51,822 nucleotides of DNA from Bathymodiolus japonicus methanotrophic gill symbiont (GTDB taxonomy: Bacteria; Pseudomonadota; Gammaproteobacteria; Methylococcales; Methylomonadaceae), in the NCBI RefSeq assembly GCF_019721995.1, contig NZ_BLYC01000026.1, positions 1 through 51,822 on the forward strand, read 5' to 3'. The notes below the pieces were generated by a model that saw nothing but the letters and a program-made list of their open reading frames with translations, searched no databases and was not told the origin of the DNA. Position numbers and translations under genes: made by a program. Positions 1 through 7,842 of this stretch are shown here, piece after piece; positions within the stretch are counted from its first letter, which is position 1, and the number at the start of each line of letters is the position of its first letter.

Positions 1-216
1 TGCTGCCTTATCTCCAGAGCCTCGCTATATTTTTTATCCGATGGATGAATCAATTCTGGCTCTTGTGTTTTTGAAATCTCTTCAAACACGCGCATTAAAT
101 TATAGCTCATTGCAGTCAGGCGCATTTGATTTTCAAGTGAGCGGGTATTGGAAGACCAAGCTTTAGTTTCCTTGAAATTACTTTTAGTGTTATTGAATGT
201 CTTTTCAATCGTCCAT

Positions 217-512
217 CGCTGAAAATCAGGGAAACGGAGCCTAAGCGAAGTGATGATTTTTAGTCCGCGATAGCCGTAGAGCCGTTATTTTGTCGGAGTC
301 TGAGCGTTAGCGAAGGTGGAGACAAAATAAAAGGCCATCCGACACGGCGTCAAGTCATTTGGAGCCTATGTTCCGACCCCTTGTTGGGTCGGGACGAGGT
401 GACGAGGACGAATCGGGGCCGCCGGAGGCATAAGTGGTCGCGTTAAGTTTTTGCTGCTTGCTTGGGCTGGGATGCCCAAAACAAGCTTTCGCAAAAATAG
501 CGACTCCCCGAC
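217..512 (-). repeat. Structured repeat D, copy 1 (about 296 bp)
   Basis: A GC-rich non-coding repeat inserted in the IS4-1 transposase. It matches 1969-2264 in the opposite orientation with about one mismatch noticed. Read in its forward sense it starts TCGGGGAGTCGC and ends GATTTTCAGCG. It contains perfect stems: a 10-bp stem TTATTTTGTC/GACAAAATAA, a 7-bp stem CCGACCC/GGGTCGG and TGGGC/GCCCA. Its last 50 bp resemble the end of repeat C2. The uninterrupted transposase at about 40490 gives the empty site (CAAGCGATGG); no clear target duplication is seen. Mobility is inferred from the clean empty site. Confidence 0.8.
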
Positions 513-1123
513 GTTTGAAATATAGCATGGCAATGGCTCCAGGGTTAATAGTCATTGGCAAGGTTGTCACAAACCGGTAAAGTTTTCCGGTTTCTGGATC
601 ACGGTAATCCACCACGTTAAATTTGATGCCCTTGTTTTCGTACACACTGTATGCTTCAACTCCTGTATTGATCTCATGCTGGGAGTCAAAAGGGATAGAC
701 TCAACCAGAGTCGCAATTGAATTTTCTTTTAGCATTGAAATCATGTAATTAGCATGTCGTTTCTGCCGATCCCACCAGACAAAGTCGGTGACGGCTTTAT
801 CGTAGACATAGAGATGTTTCTGAGAGCTGTTATTTCCCTTGTTTTGCTTTTCAATATGATCTCGTAACACAGGTATTTCTTGATGTCTCTGAGTTCCGTT
901 TGTCACCAGACAAAGAAATCTGAGCAACCCACTTCTGAGATTCAACGCGTAAATCCCCCCGGCCGCATAAACTTTCCCCTTGCTGTTTTTTTCAGTATGG
1001 AAGGCATGATCAATAAAATGTCCATCCGCTGCTTCTCTGGTGTATTCGTCAAGTTCCGGGAATGCTTTAAGATAATCAATGCCTTGCGATAGCAGTGTTT
1101 CAGCGTGAAGATGATAGCTCTGC

Positions 1124-1383
1124 CGCTGTCAGCCCCGGACGGGCTGATAGTCTCCAGAAGGCGCAGGGAAATTTGCCAATCCGAAGTGCGCGATAGCGCG
1201 CGAGGGAGGCTAAAATTTTATCCCGAATAGCCGTAGAGCCATTTGTGGTAGCCATGACTGAGCTGCTTTGTGCTCAGTCTGTGGCGGACGCAGGGCGGCT
1301 GGAGCATCTCCTATTCGCTGCGTAGGTGAACGAATTACGGCGACAGGAGTCCCGGAATTTCGTGAGGTAGCATGGCGCGCCTG
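1124..1383 (-). repeat. Structured repeat C1, copy 1 (260 bp)
   Basis: A GC-rich repeat with nearly identical copies at 1649-1908 (inverted) and 20374-20633. Forward sense starts CAGGCGCGCCATGC and ends GGGCTGACAGCG. It contains perfect stems GACTGAGC/GCTCAGTC, GCGCG/CGCGC and CAGCCC/GGGCTG. It interrupts the transposase between its N-terminal and middle pieces. Short open frames cross it, but the coding sense is not conserved between C1 and C2, so I treat it as non-coding. Confidence 0.8.
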
Positions 1384-1648
1384 CTTGTTCGTCTATGCGA
1401 CTTCAGTGATTTAAAATACGTTGAGTGGGGAAGCAGCTGGCCATAAATCTGTTCATTGGTTTGGAGGAAATGGCGACCACTATCGACTACACTGATACAG
1501 CGTAATAACCCAAGGCGAATAAAGTCGATATCCTTCAACTCTGGGCATGAACGAGCCCACAAAGGATGACGTTCTGCTAACAGGGCACGTTCCATACTTT
1601 CATTGCAGTGTTGGTGAATATGTTCAGAGAGTGGTAGGTCTTTAAGCA

Positions 1649-1908
1649 CAGGCGCGCCATGCTACCTCACGAAATTCCGGGACTCCTGTCGCCGTAATTC
1701 GTTCACCTACGCAGCGAATAGGAGATGCTCCAGCCGCCCTGCGTCCGCCACAGACTGAGCACAAAGCAGCTCAGTCATGGCTACCACAAATGGCTCTACG
1801 GCTATTCGGGATAAAATTTTGGCCTCCCTCGCGCGCTATCGCGCACTTCGGATTGGCAAATTTCCCTGCGCCTTCTGGAGACTATCAGCCCGTCCGGGGC
1901 TGACAGCG
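1649..1908 (+). repeat. Structured repeat C1, copy 2, inverted relative to copy 1
   Basis: Nearly identical to 1124-1383 but inverted. It sits at the very 5' end of the transposase N-terminal piece, whose present GTG start codon borrows one base from the repeat. The two C1 copies enclose only about 265 bp, which makes a long inverted repeat around the transposase N-terminus. Confidence 0.8.
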
Positions 1909-2437
1909 TGGGTGATATCCGTTTATGAGGTGATTAAAACGGAAATTTTTAGAAAAATTTTTTCGGTATCGGGGAGTCGCTATTTTTGCGAAAGCTTGTT
2001 TTGGGCATCCCAGCCCAAGCAAGCAGCAAAAACTTAACGCGACCACTTATGCCTCCGGCGGCCCCGATTCGTCCTCGTCACCTCGTCCCGACCCAACAAG
2101 GGGTCGGAACATAGGCTCCAAATGACTTGACGCCGTGTCGGATGGCCTTTTATTTTGTCTCCACCTTCGCTAACGCTCAGACTCCGACAAAATAACGGCC
2201 CTACGGCTATCGCGGACTAAAAATCATCACTTCGCTTAGGCTCCGTTTCCCTGATTTTCAGCGAATGCAAGCTTTATTTGAAATTATTTGTTGTTTTTTT
2301 ACGGTGCCTACAGAGTGTCTATTTGCTGTTATAAGTGATTAAAATCAAAAAGATGGAAATATTCGAGTGGTGCTACCTTCAGGTAGGTTATAGGCTGCTT
2401 TGTTTAGGTACTTCTTCTTTCAATGGGAACACTGATG
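1909..2437 (-). mobile_element. IS4-1 left end with terminal inverted repeat, split by repeat D
   Basis: The non-coding 5' end of IS4-1: 1909-1968 and 2265-2437, interrupted by repeat D at 1969-2264. Read on the minus strand the outer end is CATCAGTGTTCCC; the right end of the other IS4-1 copy at 42261 is the inverted match (GGGAACACTGATG). The same left end, without D, occurs at 14568-14782, which gives an empty site for D (TTTTTCGGCAAATGC). The last base of the element is 2437. Confidence 0.7.
1969..2264 (+). repeat. Structured repeat D, copy 2
   Basis: Inverted copy of 217-512, inserted in the non-coding left end of IS4-1. It starts TCGGGGAGTCGC and ends GATTTTCAGCG, as copy 1 does. With the two C1 copies it forms a nested symmetric order D'-C1'-C1-D across 217-2264. 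Confidence 0.8.
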
Positions 2438-2454
2438 CCTGATATAGTAAATAG

Positions 2455-2509
2455 GGAGTAGGCTTTAGCCTACATGTTTATCAATGCTGTGTAGGCTAAA
2501 GCCTACTCC
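2455..2509. repeat. REP-like hairpin (GGCTTTAGCC type)
   Basis: An inverted repeat with two perfect 20-base arms: 2455-2474 (starts GGAGTAGGC, core GGCTTTAGCC) and its complement at 2490-2509, with a 15-base loop. It lies upstream of yebC, just outside the IS4-1 end. It shares its core style with hairpins at 4452, 5904, 6698 and 12867. It could terminate transcription entering from the IS or be a REP-type mobile palindrome. Confidence 0.7.
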
Positions 2510-2575
2510 GCATTTTTAATTTGTTTATGTTAGAATTTATCTTTTTTACCCCCCCAACCGTTATAGAGAGTAGCA

Positions 2576-3328
2576 ATGGCAGGACATAGTAAGTGGGCAA
2601 ATATTAAACACCGCAAAGCTGGGCAGGATGCTAAACGAGGTAAATTATTTACCAAGATCATTCGGGAAATTTCGGTTGCGGCAAAATCAGGTGGTGCAGA
2701 TCCAGCTAGTAACCCTAGGTTGCGCTCAGCGATTGATAAAGCTCTAGGCGCTAATATGAAGCGCGATACGATTGATAATACGATAAAAAAAGCAACTGGC
2801 GCAATGGATGGCGTTAATTATGAAGAAGTACGCTATGAAGGCTATGGCCCTGGTGGTATCGCAGTACTGGCTGACTGTTTAACTGATAATCGTAATCGTA
2901 CTGTTGCTGAAGTTCGGCATGCGTTTTCCAAGGCCGGTGGTAATCTGGGGACCGATGGTTCCGTTGCATATATGTTCAATAAGGTAGGTATTATCAGCTA
3001 TGCCTGCGGCGTTGATGAAGATGCACTTATGGAAGTTGCCTTAGAGTCGGGTGCTGAAGACGTGATTACTCATGATGATGGCTCGATAGATGTCATGACT
3101 GCATGGGAAGAATATCTAAATGTCAAAGAAGCAATGGTTGCGGCTGGTTATGAGCCTGAAGGTGGTGAAGTCACCATGCAGGCAGAAATTTTAACTCAAT
3201 TAGATGCTAAAGATGCAGAAAAAATACTGCGTCTGGTGGATGTACTCGAAGACCTGGATGATGTGCAAAGCGTTTATTCAAATGCAGATATTAGTGAAGA
3301 CGTAATGAATCAACTGGCCGATGCATAA
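2576..3328 (+). CDS. yebC: YebC/PmpR family protein (TACO1 family)
   Basis: A 250-residue protein starting [14 protein letters not shown], the signature N-terminus of the YebC/TACO1 family, and full length for it. Members are cytoplasmic; some were described as DNA-binding regulators and others as factors that relieve ribosome stalling. The GYGPGG motif near residues 88-93 is typical. ruvC follows after 3 bases and ruvA overlaps ruvC, giving yebC-ruvC-ruvA, the order found in many gammaproteobacteria. The start is fixed by the conserved N-terminus. The role in this organism is not shown by the sequence. Confidence 0.95.
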   Translation: MAGHSKWANIKHRKAGQDAKRGKLFTKIIREISVAAKSGGADPASNPRLRSAIDKALGANMKRDTIDNTIKKATGAMDGVNYEEVRYEGYGPGGIAVLADCLTDNRNRTVAEVRHAFSKAGGNLGTDGSVAYMFNKVGIISYACGVDEDALMEVALESGAEDVITHDDGSIDVMTAWEEYLNVKEAMVAAGYEPEGGEVTMQAEILTQLDAKDAEKILRLVDVLEDLDDVQSVYSNADISEDVMNQLADA

Positions 3329-3331
3329 CAC

Positions 3332-3832
3332 GTGGCCAGAATTTTAGGCATCGACCCAGGTTCGCGCCTGACTGGATTTGGTGTAATAGACGAGACAGCC
3401 ACTGGCTATCAATATATAGCCAGTGGCTGTTTGCGTATTAAAGGTGATAATTTCCCGCTGCGCTTAAAGCAAATTTTTGCTGGCATCAGCGATATAGTAG
3501 AGCAATATCAGCCAACCGAGATGGCAATAGAGCAGGTGTTTATGCATAAGAATGCAGATTCTGCCCTGAAATTGGGCCAGGCACGTGGCGCTGCAATTTG
3601 TGCGGTACAGTTATTTGATATTCCAGTATTTGAATATGCGGCACGACAAGTAAAACAAGCGGTGGTAGGTAAAGGCTCGGCTGACAAATCACAGGTACAG
3701 CAAATGGTTAAAATTTTGCTAGGCATAAGCGGTGAATTGCAAATAGATGCCAGTGATGCGCTAGGTATTAGCCTTTGCCATGCAAATTTGCAACAAACAC
3801 AAAGACGAATAAATCAGGGCGTGCCTTCATGA
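3332..3832 (+). CDS. ruvC: Crossover junction endodeoxyribonuclease RuvC
   Basis: A 166-residue Holliday junction resolvase that cuts junctions symmetrically after RuvAB branch migration. The N-terminal ILGIDPGSRLTGFGVID carries the first catalytic aspartate; EQVF (near residues 67-70) and the C-terminal DASDALGISLCH carry further acidic residues. The start is GTG, directly after the yebC stop, and gives the family N-terminus. The stop overlaps the ruvA start (ATGA). Length is normal. Confidence 0.96.
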   Translation: MARILGIDPGSRLTGFGVIDETATGYQYIASGCLRIKGDNFPLRLKQIFAGISDIVEQYQPTEMAIEQVFMHKNADSALKLGQARGAAICAVQLFDIPVFEYAARQVKQAVVGKGSADKSQVQQMVKILLGISGELQIDASDALGISLCHANLQQTQRRINQGVPS

Positions 3833-4434
3833 TTGGATTTATACGCGGTAAGTTAGTGACTAAAACACCGCCAATACTTGTGCTGGATGTGCAAGGCGTT
3901 GGCTATGAAATCGAAGCCCCGATGACTACCTTTTATAACCTCCCTGCTATGGGGGAATCGGTACATCTGCATACGCATCTGGTGGTACGCGAAGATGCAC
4001 ATATCCTGTTTGGCTTTTCCACTGAAGCCGACCGGCTGATGTTCCGTACTCTGATTAAGGTTAATGGCGTCGGGCCAAAACTGGCTCTGACTATATTGTC
4101 CGGGCAAAGTGCAGATGAATTTCATCGCTGTATTCATGATAATGATACTGCGGCCTTAATCCGGCTGCCGGGTGTAGGGAAGAAAACTGCTGAGCGCCTG
4201 ATTATAGAAATGCGCGATAAGCTACCGGCACAGAGTTCTGCCACTAGCGATAGTAGCAATCCGGAGCAGGGCAGCGGTTTAGCAAGAAGCAGTGCGAAAC
4301 AAGAAGCTATCAGTGCCTTATGTGCTCTGGGTTATAAAGCGCAGGATGCGAGTAAAATGGTACAGAATATCGCGCAGGAAGATAAAAGCTGTGAGGATAT
4401 CATTCGTTTGGCTTTGCAGGGCAAGGCCAAGTAA
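3829..4434 (+). CDS. ruvA: Holliday junction branch migration protein RuvA
   Basis: A 201-residue protein starting MIGFIRGKLV. The OB-fold N-terminus is followed by two helix-hairpin-helix motifs (KVNGVGPKLALTIL and RLPGVGKKTAERLI) that bind the junction, and a C-terminal domain (EAISALCALGYK) that contacts RuvB. I chose the ATG at 3829, which overlaps the ruvC stop; an upstream in-frame ATG would add 18 residues absent from the family. ruvB does not follow; a hairpin and rlmD do, so ruvB must lie elsewhere. Confidence 0.96.
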   Translation: MIGFIRGKLVTKTPPILVLDVQGVGYEIEAPMTTFYNLPAMGESVHLHTHLVVREDAHILFGFSTEADRLMFRTLIKVNGVGPKLALTILSGQSADEFHRCIHDNDTAALIRLPGVGKKTAERLIIEMRDKLPAQSSATSDSSNPEQGSGLARSSAKQEAISALCALGYKAQDASKMVQNIAQEDKSCEDIIRLALQGKAK

Positions 4435-4451
4435 ATGTGAAATGCAACACT

Positions 4452-4510
4452 GTAGAGCGGACTTGAGTCCGCTAGGAACTGCAGGAATTGCGGACTCAAG
4501 TCCGCTCTAC
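4452..4510. repeat. REP-like hairpin (GGACTTGAGTCC type)
   Basis: A near-perfect inverted repeat between ruvA and rlmD. The left arm is GTAGAGCGGACTTGAGTCCGC and the right arm is its complement ending at 4510. Each arm contains its own small palindrome (GCGGACTTGAGTCCGC). It probably forms a strong hairpin that ends ruvA transcripts, and it belongs to a family dispersed through this window. Confidence 0.7.
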
Positions 4511-4546
4511 AAGTAAGCTTAATCATACAATCAGAACAAACATATA

Positions 4547-5884
4547 ATGCCACGTAGACGATACCATAAGAAAAGAAAGTTACCCGAAGGTCCGGTTAAA
4601 GTAAGCATAGAATCCCTGGCACATGATGGCAGGGGAGTGACTCATGTGGATGGCAAAGTAGTGTTTATCGATGAAGCCTTGCCCGGTGAAGAGTTGGAAT
4701 TTATTTATACCGATAGCCGTAGAGACTATGCCGAAGGTAAAGTAGAAACTCTATTCACGCGTGCGCCTGAGCGAGTTGAAGCAGAGTGCCCCCATTTTGG
4801 TCGCTGTGGTGGCTGTAGTTTTCAGCATGTCAGCGATGCAGCTCAGATTATGTTTAAGCAAGACTTATTACTAGACCAGTTTCAACGTATCGGCAAAGTT
4901 GAGGTTAACGAGATCTGGGAGCCATTAACAGGGCCGCACTGGTGCTATCGCCGCAAAGCACGGATGGGTGTTAAATATGTAGCAAAAAAAGGCCGTGTGC
5001 TGGTTGGGTTTAGAGAGCGGCGCAATCAATTCCTGGCAGAAATTGAGAGCTGTAAAGTGATGCATCCTATTATCGGTGAAAAATTAATGGACTTATCAGC
5101 CATGATAGGCCAGTTAAGTATTAAAGATAAAATCCCGCAGATTGAAGTAGCGATAGGTGATGACGATTGTGTGCTTGCTTTTCGCGTACTGGAACCCGCG
5201 ACTAATGAAGATAAGGAAATCATGCGTGCTTTTGGCCATCAGCACGATATTTCCATGTGTCTGCAATCAAAAGGCCCGGATACGATCGTGCCGATAGAGG
5301 GTGAGCCAGAAGTAATACCTACTTATTCTCTGCCAGATCAGGGTATCACCTTTCGCTTCAAGCCTGCGATGTTTACCCAGGTAAACTATGAGATTAACCG
5401 GCAAATGGTCAATCGAGTGATGCAGGAAATGGACTTTAATGAACAGGATAAAGTGCTGGACTTATTCTGTGGTCTGGGAAATTTTACCTTGCCTATCGCC
5501 ACTAAAGCAGGACATGTTGTAGGTATAGAAGGTGATCAGCCATTGGTTAATCATGCCAAAGAAAATGCCCTATTAAATAATCTTTCTAATGTCGAGTTTT
5601 TTGCAGCCGATTTAAGTAAAGATGTCAGTGATCAGGCCTGGGCAAGACAAAAATACAATAAGGTGATGCTCGACCCTTCTCGCGCAGGCGCATCTGAGGT
5701 GCTGCATAATCTGAAAAAATGGGATCCGGAATTAGTGATGTATGTCTCTTGTAATCCGTCTACCCTAGCCAGAGATGCCGGGATTTTAGTTAATGAATTA
5801 GGCTACACTTTGGTTAAAGCTGGGGTTATGGATATGTTCCCGCAAACGGGGCATGTTGAGTCGATTGCGTTATTTAAAAAATAA
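4547..5884 (+). CDS. rlmD: 23S rRNA (uracil-1939-C5)-methyltransferase RlmD
   Basis: A 445-residue SAM-dependent rRNA methyltransferase. An N-terminal TRAM domain (VKVSIESLAHDGRGV...GEELEF) is followed by the iron-sulfur cysteines in CPHFGRCGGCSFQH, a SAM-binding DLFCGLGNFTLPIA, and the catalytic cysteine in SCNPSTLARD near the C-terminus. The LDPSRAG motif is also present. These fit RlmD (RumA), which makes m5U1939 in 23S rRNA, and the length matches. Basic N-terminus MPRRRYHKKRK. Flanked by hairpin repeats on both sides, so probably transcribed alone. Confidence 0.95.
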   Translation: MPRRRYHKKRKLPEGPVKVSIESLAHDGRGVTHVDGKVVFIDEALPGEELEFIYTDSRRDYAEGKVETLFTRAPERVEAECPHFGRCGGCSFQHVSDAAQIMFKQDLLLDQFQRIGKVEVNEIWEPLTGPHWCYRRKARMGVKYVAKKGRVLVGFRERRNQFLAEIESCKVMHPIIGEKLMDLSAMIGQLSIKDKIPQIEVAIGDDDCVLAFRVLEPATNEDKEIMRAFGHQHDISMCLQSKGPDTIVPIEGEPEVIPTYSLPDQGITFRFKPAMFTQVNYEINRQMVNRVMQEMDFNEQDKVLDLFCGLGNFTLPIATKAGHVVGIEGDQPLVNHAKENALLNNLSNVEFFAADLSKDVSDQAWARQKYNKVMLDPSRAGASEVLHNLKKWDPELVMYVSCNPSTLARDAGILVNELGYTLVKAGVMDMFPQTGHVESIALFKK

Positions 5885-5903
5885 GTGAGGTAGATACACA
5901 AAC

Positions 5904-5974
5904 CGTAGGGCGTGGCTTTAGCCCGCCTTATTATAATATTCTCAGTACATGGCGGGCTAAAGCCACGCCCTACG
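5904..5974. repeat. REP-like hairpin with 24-bp arms, probable rlmD terminator
   Basis: Perfect inverted repeat: 5904-5927 (CGTAGGGCGTGGCTTTAGCC, then CGCC) and its complement at 5951-5974 around a 23-base loop. It fills the gap between rlmD and the L,D-transpeptidase. The GGCTTTAGCC core matches the hairpin at 2455. Confidence 0.75.
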
Positions 5975-5978
5975 ATCA

Positions 5979-6500
5979 ATGATTACCATGTCAAATACTC
6001 TACCCAATCGATATATCGTAGTTTGTATCGCGAAGCAGACGCTGGATATTATTGACAATAAAAAAGTTGTCAATAGCTACCGAGTCTCGACGGCTAAAAA
6101 CGGGGCGGGTGAGCGTATGGGTTCGGAATGCACACCTAGGGGCTGGCATAAAATCAGAGCCAGGATCGGTAAAGAGCAGCCCTTAAACAGTGTTTTTGTC
6201 GGGCGACGTGCGACAGGTGAAATTTATAGCGCTGAACTGAGTCAAAAATATCCCGACCGGGACTGGATCTTAACAAGAATATTGTGGCTAGGAGGTCTGG
6301 AAGCCGGGTTCAATCGCTATGGTCTGGTGGATAGTGCCTGGCGCTATATCTATATACACGGGTGCCCGGATCATTTAATGCAAGGCAAGCCCGAATCACA
6401 TGGCTGTATTAGAATACGTAATGCAGATGTGCTGGATCTATTCAATAAGGTAAAGGCAGGAGACCTGGTTCTTATTCATCTGAAGTTTCCCAATTATTGA
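5979..6500 (+). CDS. L,D-transpeptidase (YkuD domain) ending inside a MITE
   Basis: A 173-residue YkuD-domain protein. The catalytic motif is clear: H127-G128 and S140-H141-G142-C143-I-R, with C143 the nucleophile. Family members make 3-3 peptidoglycan crosslinks or attach lipoproteins to peptidoglycan. No signal peptide is visible, so export or a cytoplasmic role is unclear; short leaderless YkuD proteins exist in proteobacteria. Start is either ATG 5979 or ATG 5988; neither has a strong ribosome binding site. The last residues LKFPNY and the stop codon are encoded by the left end of MITE-A (6480 on), so the original C-terminus has been replaced. Confidence 0.85.
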   Translation: MITMSNTLPNRYIVVCIAKQTLDIIDNKKVVNSYRVSTAKNGAGERMGSECTPRGWHKIRARIGKEQPLNSVFVGRRATGEIYSAELSQKYPDRDWILTRILWLGGLEAGFNRYGLVDSAWRYIYIHGCPDHLMQGKPESHGCIRIRNADVLDLFNKVKAGDLVLIHLKFPNY

Positions 6501-6682
6501 GTAGCTGAAAGACACAATGCTGGTGTATCGAGGTTTATTTTAGGTGGTTTTGCCATGTTTATAGCAAACCCCTACTTAATTCCCCTTAGGCAATAGCATT
6601 TGAAACGAATGAAAAGACTATTTTTTCATATAGTTGTAGCATAGTTTCAATTTTACCATAAATAATTATTGGGAAACTTCAG
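6480..6682 (+). mobile_element. MITE-A copy 1 (203 bp)
   Basis: A non-autonomous element with 15-bp inverted ends CTGAAGTTTCCCAAT/ATTGGGAAACTTCAG. It is flanked by the 8-bp direct repeat TTATTCAT, taken as the target duplication. It carries no gene. Other copies are at 23919, 27916, 32732, 37970 and, truncated, 42262. Its left end supplies the last codons and stop of the upstream L,D-transpeptidase. Confidence 0.9.
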
Positions 6683-6697
6683 TTATTCATTAGTAGA

Positions 6698-6713
6698 GCG
6701 GACTTTAGTCCGC
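6698..6713. repeat. Short REP-like palindrome
   Basis: GCGGACTTTAGTCCGC, with 7-base arms, just outside MITE-A and 36 bases past the end of queG (minus strand). It resembles one arm of the 4452 hairpin and may be a REP remnant. Confidence 0.5.
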
Positions 6714-6749
6714 TAATGTGGCAGCTTCTACTATTAAAGCTGAATAAGC

Positions 6750-7802
6750 TTAACCCTCCATCCTTTGCAAACCCCACAATACATGCTCTCTGACCAGCTC
6801 AGATGAGTGCTGTACTTTAGCATTCAGTGCCTGCCTGATTGAGCTAGACGCAGGAGCATTACCCAGTGCAACCGCAATATTACGTAGCCATTGCTGATAG
6901 CCTATACGTCTTATGGCCGAACCCTCGGTTTTATGTAAGAACCCAGCTTCAGTCCAGTTAAATAATTCAATCAGATGTTGTGCATTGAGATTATGCCGAG
7001 GGCTGAAATCGGCTTCGCTGCTGATCTTCGCAAAGCGATTCCACGGGCAAATGAGCTGGCAGTCATCACAGCCATAAATACGATTGCCCATTAAAGGCCT
7101 TAAGTTTTCTGGAATTGAACCCTTTAATTCTATGGTTAAATAGGATATACATCGCCTGGCATCTACTTGATACGGTGCGACAATTGCCTGTGTGGGGCAA
7201 ATATCTATGCAGGCGGTACATTGCCCACAGTGGTTTTGACTGGGAGTATCATCCGGCAAAGCCAGGGTAGTATAAATTTCTCCCAGAAAAAACCACGAGC
7301 CCGCTTTTTTATTAATGATATTGCTGTGTTTGCCTATCCAGCCCAAACCTGCTTTTTCCGCGATGGCTTTTTCCAGTACTGGCGCAGAGTCCACAAAAGC
7401 ACGATAACCAAAGGTGCCTACTTCCAGTTCGATACGCCGGGCAAGTTTTTGTAAGCGTTTACGCAGCACTTTATGGTAATCACGTCCTAAGGCATAACGA
7501 GAAATAAACGCGGCAACCGGGTTGTTTAAGTTGGTTTCCATCGGCTCATGGGCTTCGGGTAAATAATCCATGCGCACCGAAATAATACTTACCGTGTCCG
7601 GTTGTAACAGGGCGGGGCGGCTACGCTTTAAGTCATGTTTGGACATATAGCCCATATCAGCCTGGTAGCCCTGTGCAAGCCAGTTATGCAGACGTTGCTC
7701 TGCCTGTTGTAGGTTGGTGTCGGTGATACCCACTTGCTGAAAGCCTAATTCATAACCCCATTGTTTAATTTGCAGGGAGAGTTCAATGCTTGCGGTATCC
7801 AT
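6750..7802 (-). CDS. queG: Epoxyqueuosine reductase QueG
   Basis: A 350-residue cobalamin-dependent iron-sulfur enzyme that reduces epoxyqueuosine to queuosine in tRNA, the last step of the pathway. The ferredoxin-type cysteines are visible in CGQCTACIDICPTQAI and again in CDDCQLICPWN, the two 4Fe-4S clusters. The N-terminal half has the DUF1730-type VRMDYLP region and the C-terminus HEAT-like helices (VREHVLWGLQ). Length is normal. It is divergent from nnr with a 40-bp gap, as often seen near nnr-tsaE in gammaproteobacteria. Confidence 0.95.
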   Translation of the reverse strand: MDTASIELSLQIKQWGYELGFQQVGITDTNLQQAEQRLHNWLAQGYQADMGYMSKHDLKRSRPALLQPDTVSIISVRMDYLPEAHEPMETNLNNPVAAFISRYALGRDYHKVLRKRLQKLARRIELEVGTFGYRAFVDSAPVLEKAIAEKAGLGWIGKHSNIINKKAGSWFFLGEIYTTLALPDDTPSQNHCGQCTACIDICPTQAIVAPYQVDARRCISYLTIELKGSIPENLRPLMGNRIYGCDDCQLICPWNRFAKISSEADFSPRHNLNAQHLIELFNWTEAGFLHKTEGSAIRRIGYQQWLRNIAVALGNAPASSSIRQALNAKVQHSSELVREHVLWGLQRMEG

Positions 7803-7842
7803 TCTATAATACTTTCATTTATTGATTTTAAGCCACGACCTT

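Larger units (their letters stand above)
1..1648 (-). pseudogene. IS4-type transposase (IS4-1, copy 1), broken in three pieces
   Basis: A DDE transposase gene on the minus strand, read in three pieces: an N-terminal piece at 1648-1384 (about 88 residues, beginning LKDLPLSEHIHQH), a middle piece at 1123-513 (including ALNLRSGLLRFLCLV, a WWDRQKR motif and YRDPETGK), and a C-terminal piece at 216-1 that runs off the window. Repeat C1 (1124-1383) separates the first two and repeat D (217-512) the last two. The pieces would add up to roughly 420-440 residues, normal for the IS4 family. The same gene occurs at 39727-42261, where it is broken differently, and the join across the D site can be read from that copy (FKRW followed by TIEKTFNNT). 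The family call rests on general resemblance to IS4 transposases. The copy cannot encode a working enzyme. Confidence 0.8.
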
